Positions 1 to 8,280 of a stretch of 23,221 bases of DNA are shown here, piece by piece; position 1 is the stretch's first letter; the number at the start of each line of letters is the position of its first letter. Under the pieces are notes generated by a model. The model saw only the letters and a program-made list of their open reading frames with translations, searched no databases and was not told the DNA's origin. The stretch comes from JBELHJ01 sp042091495 (GTDB lineage Bacteria; Bacteroidota; Bacteroidia; Flavobacteriales; Flavobacteriaceae). The stretch covers positions 1 through 23,221 of the forward strand of contig JBELHJ010000035.1 in assembly GCA_042091495.1 (NCBI GenBank), given 5' to 3'. The translations under genes and the position numbers were made by a program.

Positions 1-1
1 C

Positions 2-100
2 CATTCAGATCCTTATTTAAATGCCATTCAACAAGCTGTAAATAAAACCGTAGTTATTGATTTAATGCGCTTAGCCCAAACAAATCACCTTCATTTTTAA
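2..100 (+). CDS. C-terminal tail of an unidentified protein (5' partial)
   Basis: The window opens inside a reading frame that gives 32 codons and a TAA stop at 98-100; the other two forward frames hit stops within about 45 bases. The visible end contains DPYLNAIQQAV and ends TNHLHF. The gene runs in the same direction as the galactan locus downstream and may belong to it, but 32 residues are too few to name a family. No signal or motif can be judged from this piece. Confidence 0.5.
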   Translation, partial: HSDPYLNAIQQAVNKTVVIDLMRLAQTNHLHF

Positions 101-374
101 ATTAGAGTATTGTTAATAAATCGTTATTAGACTATAAAAAAGGTATTGATAAACAGAAAAACCTGAAACAATAAATTTAGAAATGAGTCGTTCCATTACA
201 TCCTATTTTAAAGCTCCTGAAAAAATTGTTAGTCCACTTGAAGTTAAATTACCAGATGGTTCTTCAGTAGGAAGTTATTCATGTGGTCTCGTTTAAAAAT
301 ATTTATTGTAAATTAAAAATAATATCATCACATACGATATGAGGGTTGATATAAAACTATCTAACATTATTATT
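101..374. other. Intergenic stretch upstream of the GH29 gene
   Basis: These 274 AT-rich bases separate the upstream gene tail from the preferred GH29 start. Apart from the 37-codon frame at 183-296 I see nothing definite: no strong hairpin, no direct repeats, and no good match to the Bacteroidota promoter pattern (TTG, about 20 bases, TAnnTTTG) at a suitable distance from 375. Confidence 0.4.
183..296 (+). CDS. Possible 37-residue small protein or gene remnant
   Basis: An ATG at 183 in an A-rich context (TTTAGAA before the ATG) opens a 37-codon frame ending at TAA 294-296. The product starts MSRSITSYFKAPEK and contains VKLPDGSSVG, followed by a lone Cys near the end. It has no signal peptide or membrane segment. 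It sits alone between the upstream gene tail and the GH29 gene. The composition looks protein-like rather than random, so it could be a genuine small protein or the decayed front end of a longer gene. No family is recognised and the call is tentative. Confidence 0.25.
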   Translation: MSRSITSYFKAPEKIVSPLEVKLPDGSSVGSYSCGLV

Positions 375-1312
375 ATGAAATTCAAGGTTTTAATTGTAGT
401 ATTTCTGCTTTTATCAGGGAGTCTGTTCTCTCAAATTAACAATGAAACTTCAAAAGAAAAAGAAGAGCGAATGGCTTGGTGGACTGAGGCACGTTTTGGT
501 ATGTTTATTCATTGGGGACTTTATGCTTTACCTGCTCGACACGAATGGGTTATGAGTAAAGAACAAATTTCTAAAACTGATTATGAGAAGTATGTAGACT
601 ATTTTGACCCAGATCTTTATAATCCCAACGAATGGGCAAAGTTAGCTAAAGCTGCAGGAATGAAATATGTTGTGTTTACGGCTAAGCATCACGACGGCTT
701 CTGTATGTTTGATAGTAAATTTACTGATTACAAGGTGACGAATGCCCCTATTGGAAGAGATTTACTAAAAGAATTAGTTGATGCCTTTAGAGGTCAAGGA
801 ATCCGCGTTGGTTTATACTATTCTCTAATTGATTGGCATCATCCCGATTTTACTGTCAAAGACCCAATCCATCCCGAGCGTAACAACAAATTAGCACTTG
901 CAGAAGACAAGAATAGAAATAATAAGAGGTTTCAAGAATACCTGAAAAATCAGCTTACAGAAATACTAACTAACTATGGACAGATAGATGCTTTATTTGC
1001 AGATTTTTCATACGGTCACAGAAAAAATGGGAAGGGTAAAGACTATTGGGATTCTGAAGCACTTTACAAATTAATTAGAAAGCTACAACCACAGATTATC
1101 ATTAATGATAGATTAGATCTTGAAAAAGAAGGCGGATGGGATTATAAAAGTCCTGAACAATTTATGCCCAAAGAATGGGTGACTTACGAAGGTGAAAAAG
1201 TGCCTTGGGAAACCTGTCAAACATTTTCTGGTTCATGGGGGTATTATCGTGATGAATACACATGGAAATCAGTTAGTCAGACCATAGTAATGCTAATTGA
1301 GACTGTTAGTAA
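375..1312 (+). CDS. GH29 alpha-L-fucosidase-family enzyme, 3' truncated by assembly gap
   Basis: This encodes an exported exo-glycosidase of family GH29, which releases terminal alpha-L-fucose or, in some algal-galactan loci, alpha-L-galactose. An in-frame ATG exists at 339, but the ATG at 375 is preferred because it begins directly with a signal peptide (MKFKVLIVVFLLLSGSLFSQ). GH29 signatures follow: ARFGMFIHWGLYALP, FTAKHHDGFCMFDS, VGLYYSLIDWHHPDF, and YGQIDALFADF, whose last Asp (residue 210 counted from 375) fits the catalytic nucleophile. Coding stops at 1312 in TIVMLIETVS, just before the usual 'GGNLLLNVGP'-type segment, because of the run of Ns. The C-terminal part of the barrel and any C-terminal beta domain are therefore missing. 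GH29 family membership is solid. The L-galactose preference is inferred from the neighbouring GH86 genes only; true fucosidase activity is the alternative. Confidence 0.9.
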
Positions 1313-1412
1313 NNNNNNNNNNNNNNNNNNNNNNNNNNNNNNNNNNNNNNNNNNNNNNNNNNNNNNNNNNNNNNNNNNNNNNNNNNNNNNNNNNNNNNNN
1401 NNNNNNNNNNNN
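1313..1412. other. Assembly gap (100 Ns)
   Basis: Exactly 100 Ns interrupt the sequence. This is the usual placeholder for a scaffold gap of unknown size, so the true distance is not 100 bases. The left flank is the middle of a GH29 gene and the right flank is the interior of a GH2 gene. What is missing must include the GH29 C-terminus and the GH2 signal peptide and most of its first domain, probably several hundred bases or more, and could include further genes. Confidence 0.97.
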
Positions 1413-3458
1413 AACATTGTAGCGGTACAATTAACCCCCGAGGATTTATCCTCTCGATGGTATCCTGGTGCAGGAATTTACAGGAATACTTGGATAGAGT
1501 TTAATAATAAGATTCACATCCCGCAATGGGGGACTTATATCACAACTCCAAAAATTACAGTTGAAGAAGCCAAGGTTAATTTAAATATAGAAGTCAATAA
1601 TGTTTCTAAAGCAAATAGTTTAATTGTTGTTAAATCAGAAATTTATAATTCACAAGATATTATCGTAGCATCCGTTTCAGATACTATTAACACCGTGGCT
1701 AAAAGCATGGTTAATGTATTTCAAAAAACAGTGGTTTCCAATCCCAAACTTTGGAATTTGGATACACCAAATTTGTACGTTGCCAAGACGATGTTGTACG
1801 ATGATAAAGGTTTAATAGATACATACAATACAACTTTTGGAATCAGATCGATTATTTATGATTCAGATTCAGGTTTCAAATTGAATAACAATAAAACCAG
1901 ATTTCAAGGGGTATGCTTACATCATGATTTGGGTCCCCTAGGAACTGCGGTAAATGAAAGAGCCACCGAACGTCAATTGGAGATTATGAAACGCATGGGT
2001 GTAAATGCGGTTAGAACCAGCCATAATCCACCATCCCCTGAACAAGTAAAGTTGTGCGATGCCATGGGTATTATGATGCAGGTTGAAGCTTTTGATGTTT
2101 GGAAAAAGTCAAAAGTGGAAAATGATTATAGTAAATATTTTGAGGACTGGCATGAGCAAGATTTGAGAGATTTAATAAGAACTTTTAGAAACAATCCTTC
2201 AGTGGTCATGTGGAGTATTGGTAATGAAATTCAAGAACAAGCCGATAAAGTTAATGGAGGCCGTATAGCTAAAGAACTTGTTTCGATTTGTAAAGACGAA
2301 GACCCAACACGACCAACAACAGCTGGTTTTAATTACTATCGCCAGCCAATAAAAAACGGATTAGCCGAAGCAGTAGATCTTGTAGGTTGGAATTATAAGC
2401 CTAGAAAGTATAAAGAGGTTTTATCTGAATACCCTCAATGGATTGTTTATGGTTCTGAAACGTCTAGTACAGTAAGTAGCAGAGGGGTTTATCATTTACC
2501 TCTTGAAAAATACAGACTGCATCCCTCTCTTCAAATTACAAGTTATGATTTTATAGGGCCACCTTGGGCATATCCACCCGATATTGAGTTTGAGGCTATT
2601 GATAAAAACCCAAAACATTTGGGAGAGTTTATTTGGACCGGGTTTGATTATTTGGGAGAGCCAACGCCCTATGGGGGCAGGGACAACAGCACTAACGGGT
2701 ATTGGAATGGCCATTGGCCCGCTAGAAGCTCCTATTTTGGAGCAGTAGATTTAGCTGGTTTTCCAAAAGACCGTTTTTATTTATATCAAAGTCAGTGGAC
2801 AAAAGAGCCTATGGTGCACCTTTTGCCTCACTGGAATTGGAAGGGTCGAGAACAAGAACGTATTCCTGTATTTGTTTATACCAATGCAGAAAAAGCTGAA
2901 TTGTTTTTAAATGGAAAGTCATTGGGTAAAAAAGTAAAGGGAATAGATAAAACACCCATACCAATTAATTTTATTGATTGGGAAGGTGGAAGGTATAAAG
3001 GCGATTTTTTGACTCCATATCGTCTTAAGTGGGAAGTTCCTTATGAAAAAGGAACACTATCTGTGAAGGCATATAAAGGGAATGAAATTGTAGCAGAAGC
3101 ACAGAGAATTACTGCAGGAAATCCAACTAAAATTAGACTTATTCCTGACAGATCTATTATTAAAGCTAACAACGATGACTTAAGTTTTATTACCGTTGAG
3201 GTCACTGATGAACAGGGAAATATTTGTCCAAACGCATCAAATAACATTCATTTTGAAGTTAATGGTGAAGGAGTTGTTGCTGCTGTTGGCAATGGCAATG
3301 CTGCAAGTACAGAATCTTTCCAAGACAGTCAAAGAAAAGCGTTTCAAGGAAAGTGTTTACTAGTAATTAAATCTACTCATAATAGTGGTAAAATTAATAT
3401 TACAGCTTCTGCAAAAGGTTTAGCCAGTGAAAGTATAAGTATAAGGACTAAACATTAA
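1413..3458 (+). CDS. GH2 beta-galactosidase-family enzyme, 5' truncated by assembly gap
   Basis: This is the C-terminal portion (681 residues) of a family GH2 exo-beta-glycosidase, most likely a beta-D-galactosidase acting on agar-type oligosaccharides in the periplasm. It begins after the gap with the end of the N-terminal jelly-roll domain (NIVAVQL, then SSRWYPGAGIYRN). An immunoglobulin-like sandwich follows, then the catalytic barrel (RFQGVCLHHDLGPLG, NAVRTSHNPPSPE). The acid/base Glu lies in SIGNEI (codon 2226-2228) and the nucleophile Glu in VYGSETSS (codon 2457-2459). GEFIWTGFDYLGEP marks the end of the barrel, and two C-terminal sandwich domains follow, the first DUF4982-like (WNWKGREQERIPVFVYTN) and the last Ig/invasin-like. 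No T9SS tail is present. The start and signal peptide lie inside the gap. GH2 assignment is firm; galactosidase rather than another GH2 specificity is inferred from the motifs and the GH86 context. Confidence 0.9.
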   Translation, partial: NIVAVQLTPEDLSSRWYPGAGIYRNTWIEFNNKIHIPQWGTYITTPKITVEEAKVNLNIEVNNVSKANSLIVVKSEIYNSQDIIVASVSDTINTVAKSMVNVFQKTVVSNPKLWNLDTPNLYVAKTMLYDDKGLIDTYNTTFGIRSIIYDSDSGFKLNNNKTRFQGVCLHHDLGPLGTAVNERATERQLEIMKRMGVNAVRTSHNPPSPEQVKLCDAMGIMMQVEAFDVWKKSKVENDYSKYFEDWHEQDLRDLIRTFRNNPSVVMWSIGNEIQEQADKVNGGRIAKELVSICKDEDPTRPTTAGFNYYRQPIKNGLAEAVDLVGWNYKPRKYKEVLSEYPQWIVYGSETSSTVSSRGVYHLPLEKYRLHPSLQITSYDFIGPPWAYPPDIEFEAIDKNPKHLGEFIWTGFDYLGEPTPYGGRDNSTNGYWNGHWPARSSYFGAVDLAGFPKDRFYLYQSQWTKEPMVHLLPHWNWKGREQERIPVFVYTNAEKAELFLNGKSLGKKVKGIDKTPIPINFIDWEGGRYKGDFLTPYRLKWEVPYEKGTLSVKAYKGNEIVAEAQRITAGNPTKIRLIPDRSIIKANNDDLSFITVEVTDEQGNICPNASNNIHFEVNGEGVVAAVGNGNAASTESFQDSQRKAFQGKCLLVIKSTHNSGKINITASAKGLASESISIRTKH

Positions 3459-3485
3459 TTTTTTTTAATTGTTAAACTTTTTTTC
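3451..3485 (+). terminator. Possible weak terminator after the GH2 gene
   Basis: AACATTAA at 3451-3458, overlapping the GH2 stop codon, can pair with TTAATTGTT at 3465-3473 (one bulged T), leaving a six-T loop. A run of Ts follows at 3478-3484. The stem is all AT except one GC pair, so its stability is low. It would separate the exo-enzyme genes from the SusC-led operon. Confidence 0.25.
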
Positions 3486-3538
3486 CGATTCTAATGTTCT
3501 TAAAATTAGTATATTAACTTTAACTAGCTTAACTATAA

Positions 3539-6500
3539 ATGGAATATAAATTATTAAAGTATTTTAAATTCATAGGCCTTTCATTGTCTCTCTTTTTGGT
3601 TTGTAATGGATTTAGTCAGAACGTTACTGTAACAGGAACAGTAATAGATGCAAAAGACGGGCAGCCTATCCCCGGAGTAAATGTTATTATTTCTGGTACT
3701 TCAGAAGGAACATCAACCAATATAGATGGGGTATACGTCATAGATACAACAATAGGAAGCACTCTGGTATTTAGTTATATTGGGATGCAGGATGTAGTTC
3801 AAATTATTTCAGAGCAATCGCATAATATTGTTATGGAAGAAAGTCTAACTGGACTTGATGAAGTGGTTGTTATAGGATATGGAACCATGAAAAAGAGAGA
3901 ACTTACCGGAGCTATTTCTTCTATCAAAGGAGATGAGGTTAATAAAATAGCTACTTCAGATTTTGGATCTGCTATTCAAGGTAAGCTTGCTGGTGTAAGT
4001 GTAAGACAAGGTAATGCTGCTCCTGGTGAAAATGCTCAAATAACGATTAGAGGGATTACTTCTTTTCAAGATGGAGGATCAGGGCCATTGTATGTTGTAG
4101 ACGGTGTAACTTATATAGATAACCCTAACATTACTCCCCAAGAAATAGAATCTATAGAGGTACTTAAAGATGGTGCTTCTTCGGCAATTTATGGTTCACG
4201 AGCCTCTGGAGGTGTAATATTAATCACTACCAAAAAAGGAAAAGAAGGCAGTATGAATGTATCATTAGATTCATATTATGGTGTACAGCAAATTACTTCA
4301 GGAATTCCATTGGCTAATACTACAGATGCACTTTATATTAACGACATTCAATACAGATATGATGATACTAACACCTTTGATCCGCTTGAGTTTAACAAAG
4401 ATGGATTGCTATTTGATACCAATTGGTTAGAGGATCTTCAGGTAGATTTAGCACCTATGCAAAACCATTCGTTGAGCGTTAATGGAGGAAAAGACGGATT
4501 AACTTACAATGTTATTGCCACCTTGTTTGATCAAGAAGGGACCTTGTATAATGCAGATTTTGAAAAATATTCTCTAAGATCAAATACCTTTTTTAAGAAA
4601 GGAAAGTTTACGGCTCAAGCTAATTTGAGTTTGAACATTAGCGATCAACAAAAAGAACCCTATGGCTTGATTTATGAAGCCATAAAATTGCAACCTTATA
4701 GAGCTCCCATTAATCCAAATGATGATGCGTTTCAGATTGAGGGAACCAATCCAGAAATTATCTCCAATTTTGCAGGCCGTTTAAAAGAAGAGAGTTCAAG
4801 TAAAATAAATGCGTTTACTGGAAATATGCGCATGTATTATAAGCCAACAGAAAATTTCACACTAGGACTAAATATGGGTAAGTCTTATTACAATAAAAAG
4901 GATCGTTTTTTCAAACCTTCTTTTTTAGTATATAATGATCAAGGCATACTCAATACAGCAGCAAGTAATGAAAATGCACAATTGCGTTTAGGGGATGCTA
5001 CAAGCAATAGAGAAATTGCGGAATTTACTTTGGGTTACAATAAAAGTTTTAAGAAACACCATATTAAGCTCTTAATAGGAAATACCTATGAAAAAACTTC
5101 ATATGAATTTTACAGAACAGGAGCAGATTATATCTCAGATAATAGTACGCCTGTTTTAGGTAATGGTGACCCCATAGTTGGTTCGCAGTTTATCAATAAA
5201 ACCAATAGCATTTCTTACTTAGGTAGAATTAATTACAATTACAATTGGAAATACATGCTTTCAGCAGTGGTAAGAAGAGACGGATCTAGCAATTTTGGAG
5301 CATCTAACCGTTATGGTGTGTTTCCATCAATCTCTGCAGGATGGACCTTTTCAAACGAACCCTTTTTTAAGTCACTCAAAGGTAAAATTTCTCTAGCCAA
5401 ATTAAGAGTGAGTTACGGTACAACCGGAAGTGATCGTGTGCCACCATATGGTTACAGTCCAGTAGTGATTTCTAATGTGGATTACCCATTTGGCGATGGT
5501 ACCAGCCTCACCTCAGGAATGACTCAACCTGGTTTTGCAGACCCCAATGTTAAATGGGAGACTAATATTAGCAAAAATATTGGGATAGATCTCGATTTCA
5601 AAAAAGGAAAAGCAGGTTTAGTGGTTGATGTTTACGAGCAAGATAAAAATGACATGCTTTTGGCAATAGTTACCCCTATTTCTGCAGGATCAACCCCTGT
5701 AAATGGACAAACTTATGATAGGTTTTTAACCAATGTAGGAAACCTAAGAAATTCTGGAATTGAGATTACGGGTCATCTTAATCAAGATTTTGGGGAGCTA
5801 CGTGCTAAATTTTCTGGGACTTTCACTAAAAATAAAAATAAGGTGATTAGTCTTTCAAGAGAAGGTGAATTTATTTTTGATGGCTATCCCAATATATTAA
5901 GAACCAATTTTACCGAACCAGTAGCTGTTTTAGAAGCAGGATTACCAGTAGGTGCTTTCAAAGTATACGAGACTAATGGAACTATTAAAACCGATGAAGA
6001 ATTATTGGCTTATCAAGCCTTAGATTCTGAAGCTCAAAAAGGAGATTTAATGTATGTAGACACCAATGGCGATAACGAACTTACCTCAGAAGATAAAGTT
6101 TACAAAGGCTCATACCAACCTGACTTTGAATATGGATTTACATTGGATTTAAATTATAAAAATTTTGATTTTAATATGCAGTTATTTGGAGTTAATGGTA
6201 ATACCATTTATAATGGAACCAAGCAATATGCTTATAGTGTGAAACGCCACAGAGACTTGGTTTACAGTTGGACAGATGTAAATCCAACATCAAATATACC
6301 AACGCCCAGATCAGAATCTGAGCACCCTAATGTACAAACCTCAACCGATTATTTTCTTGAAGATGGGTCATTCTTAAGACTCCGGAATATCGCTTTAGGT
6401 TATTCGATTAAGTCTGCCATTTTGGATAAACTTGGGATAAATAATTTTAGAATTTATGTGAGTGCTCAAAATGCACTTACATGGACCAAGTATACAGGTT

Positions 6501-6604
6501 TTGATCCTGAAGTTGGGAGCAGTAACCCCTTTAATGGCGGTTTAGACAGAGGAAATTACCCGGTTTCGGCTACATATTTAACAGGATTAAGTATAGGATT
6601 TTAA
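3539..6604 (+). CDS. SusC-like TonB-dependent outer-membrane transporter
   Basis: This is the outer-membrane channel that imports oligosaccharides with energy from TonB-ExbBD, working under the lid formed by the SusD-like protein encoded next. At 1021 residues it is standard for the family. Residues 1-26 are a signal peptide (ending CNGFSQ). Residues 29-101 are a carboxypeptidase-regulatory-like beta domain (VTGTVIDAKDGQPIPGVNV). DEVVVIGYGT at 107-116 is the usual SusC TonB-box region. The plug covers about 117-235 (GPLYVVDGV, IESIEVLKDGASSAIYGSRA, GGVILITTKKG). The beta-barrel fills the remainder and closes with an amphipathic strand ending in Phe (LTGLSIGF). The substrate is inferred from the downstream GH86 genes to be an agar- or porphyran-type oligosaccharide; the sequence alone does not show specificity. 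Confidence 0.96.
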   Translation: MEYKLLKYFKFIGLSLSLFLVCNGFSQNVTVTGTVIDAKDGQPIPGVNVIISGTSEGTSTNIDGVYVIDTTIGSTLVFSYIGMQDVVQIISEQSHNIVMEESLTGLDEVVVIGYGTMKKRELTGAISSIKGDEVNKIATSDFGSAIQGKLAGVSVRQGNAAPGENAQITIRGITSFQDGGSGPLYVVDGVTYIDNPNITPQEIESIEVLKDGASSAIYGSRASGGVILITTKKGKEGSMNVSLDSYYGVQQITSGIPLANTTDALYINDIQYRYDDTNTFDPLEFNKDGLLFDTNWLEDLQVDLAPMQNHSLSVNGGKDGLTYNVIATLFDQEGTLYNADFEKYSLRSNTFFKKGKFTAQANLSLNISDQQKEPYGLIYEAIKLQPYRAPINPNDDAFQIEGTNPEIISNFAGRLKEESSSKINAFTGNMRMYYKPTENFTLGLNMGKSYYNKKDRFFKPSFLVYNDQGILNTAASNENAQLRLGDATSNREIAEFTLGYNKSFKKHHIKLLIGNTYEKTSYEFYRTGADYISDNSTPVLGNGDPIVGSQFINKTNSISYLGRINYNYNWKYMLSAVVRRDGSSNFGASNRYGVFPSISAGWTFSNEPFFKSLKGKISLAKLRVSYGTTGSDRVPPYGYSPVVISNVDYPFGDGTSLTSGMTQPGFADPNVKWETNISKNIGIDLDFKKGKAGLVVDVYEQDKNDMLLAIVTPISAGSTPVNGQTYDRFLTNVGNLRNSGIEITGHLNQDFGELRAKFSGTFTKNKNKVISLSREGEFIFDGYPNILRTNFTEPVAVLEAGLPVGAFKVYETNGTIKTDEELLAYQALDSEAQKGDLMYVDTNGDNELTSEDKVYKGSYQPDFEYGFTLDLNYKNFDFNMQLFGVNGNTIYNGTKQYAYSVKRHRDLVYSWTDVNPTSNIPTPRSESEHPNVQTSTDYFLEDGSFLRLRNIALGYSIKSAILDKLGINNFRIYVSAQNALTWTKYTGFDPEVGSSNPFNGGLDRGNYPVSATYLTGLSIGF

Positions 6605-6614
6605 AAGGTTTAAG

Positions 6615-8261
6615 ATGAAAACAAACACGATATATTTAATAATTACAATACTCACAGTAAGCATGAGTAGTTGTAGCGACGATTTCTTAGATCTAAAAAA
6701 TCCTAATGATTTGAGTGCCGATAATTTTTGGCAGACAGAAGATGATATGCAAAAAGGCTTGGTAGCCACATATGGTGCTTTACAACTCAATGGATTGTTG
6801 GGGGGACAGTCTGCCGTGCAACACCCTGTTCGTTCTGATTTGGGGAGACCTAATAATTGGAATGATAATGCGAAATCATTAAATACATTAGCATTTAACG
6901 ATAATACCAATATAGTTAGATTGCGTTGGCGAGATAGTTATATAGGGGTTTATAGGGCCAATCAAGTCCTAGCCAATATTAATAACATTGAGTTGTCTGA
7001 AGAAACAAAACTGCAGATTGAGGCAGAGGCCCGTTTTTTAAGAGCTTTTTTTTACAATGCTTTATACCGAGGTTATAATAATGGTAGTGTCATTGTTCAT
7101 ACTACAGTTCCTGAAATGCGCACGGATTTTTATAAAACGCCTTCTCCTGCACAAGAGGTGTTTGCGCTGATTAAATCAGATTTAGAGTTCTCGTATTTAC
7201 ACTTACCAAGAACTTACAACGCTGATGAAGATCAAGGAAGAGCCACTTGGGGTGCAGCCGCTGCTATGTTAGGGAAACTATATATAAATGAACACGATTA
7301 TGATACTGCAAAAACTTACTTTAAGGCTATTTTAGACAGTAACGTTTATAGTTTAACGCCTCACATTGGTCACAATTTTAATATTGAAAATGAGATGAAT
7401 AGCGAGTCAATTTTTGAGGTTGCTTTTTCTGTAGAGGCCAAACCAGGAACTTCTAATGGTGCAGCAGACGGGCCAACCGGTTCTGAAGCAACACAAAGAG
7501 CCCGATCATTAGCTACAAGTGAAGGCGGTGGCTATAGGGTAGTAATGCCCTCTTATCACATGACCATGTTATTTCAAAATGATACTATGGATGTAAGTAA
7601 TCCTGTTAATGCAGGGCGAACAGGAACTTCTAATTACTCCATACGTACATCTTACTCAATTGCTATGGCAGATGATGATAATACAACATTATATCAAAGA
7701 TCCTCTGATAAAGGCGGGGGGTATAATAACAAAGAAGCATCCTACCTTAAAAAATTTCAAAATTGGTGGCTTGAACGTGAAAGTGAATTAAGTATATCTG
7801 GTATTAATGAGCGTGTTATTAGATTGGCAGATGTGATGCTATTATATGCAGAATGTATACTTAATACTAGTGGTGATTATGCAGAAGCTTTGGTCTATGT
7901 AAATCAAATTCGAAACAGAGCAGGCGTAGAATTACTCGATGTAGCTAATTATGATGCCGAATCTCTTATGGAACACATCATGTGGGTAGAACGCCCATTA
8001 GAACTCATGTTTGAAGGTTTTGATTTACGTTGGGAAGATCTAACGCGTTGGGGAAAAGTGAAAGAACAATACGATTTACTCGCTTCTAAAACTTACGTTA
8101 TTTCAGAGAAGGTTTTAAAAGCGTATGACCCAAGTGTTCATGTAGGCTTAACTCCGGTTAAAGAATTTGTTGAAGCTGCTGAGGTTTATTCATCAGCAAC
8201 GCATGATTATTTTCCTATTCCGTCTACCGAATTAAATTCTAACCCAGATTTTTTTGATTAA
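6615..8261 (+). CDS. SusD-like surface glycan-binding lipoprotein (RagB/SusD family)
   Basis: This partner of the SusC-like transporter is a lipoprotein anchored on the cell surface that captures glycan fragments. The start codon lies 10 bases after the susC-like stop. The N-terminus is a lipoprotein signal with the lipidated Cys at residue 20 (TVSMSSC). Acidic residues follow directly (SDDFLD), consistent with the lipoprotein export signal that sends proteins to the Bacteroidota cell surface. SusD hallmarks follow: DLKNPNDLSADNFWQTEDD, EARFLRAFFYNALYRGYN in the TPR-like helical part, WERELPLE-type motif variant MWVERPLELMFEGFDLRWEDLTRWG, and the closing DYFPIPSTELNSNPDF. At 548 residues it is typical in length. 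No binding residues for a specific sugar can be assigned by eye. Confidence 0.95.
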   Translation: MKTNTIYLIITILTVSMSSCSDDFLDLKNPNDLSADNFWQTEDDMQKGLVATYGALQLNGLLGGQSAVQHPVRSDLGRPNNWNDNAKSLNTLAFNDNTNIVRLRWRDSYIGVYRANQVLANINNIELSEETKLQIEAEARFLRAFFYNALYRGYNNGSVIVHTTVPEMRTDFYKTPSPAQEVFALIKSDLEFSYLHLPRTYNADEDQGRATWGAAAAMLGKLYINEHDYDTAKTYFKAILDSNVYSLTPHIGHNFNIENEMNSESIFEVAFSVEAKPGTSNGAADGPTGSEATQRARSLATSEGGGYRVVMPSYHMTMLFQNDTMDVSNPVNAGRTGTSNYSIRTSYSIAMADDDNTTLYQRSSDKGGGYNNKEASYLKKFQNWWLERESELSISGINERVIRLADVMLLYAECILNTSGDYAEALVYVNQIRNRAGVELLDVANYDAESLMEHIMWVERPLELMFEGFDLRWEDLTRWGKVKEQYDLLASKTYVISEKVLKAYDPSVHVGLTPVKEFVEAAEVYSSATHDYFPIPSTELNSNPDFFD

Positions 8262-8280
8262 TGCTATAAAACCTTGAAAA

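Noticed and set aside
339..377. ATG at 339 as the GH29 start
   Set aside because: It adds 12 residues with charged positions ahead of a normal signal peptide that begins neatly at the ATG at 375.
339..3458. A single 1039-residue GH29-GH2 bifunctional enzyme
   Set aside because: The frame passes through 100 Ns of unknown true length, and both flanks lack domains that the gap must contain.
3469..3499. Promoter for the SusC operon: TTG at 3469, 20 bases, then TAATGTTC
   Set aside because: The spacing is right, but the -7 element has two mismatches in its most conserved half, too weak in such AT-rich DNA.
6587..6910. 107-codon minus-strand frame over the SusC/SusD junction
   Set aside because: It lies almost wholly within the strongly supported SusD gene on the opposite strand and has no family resemblance.
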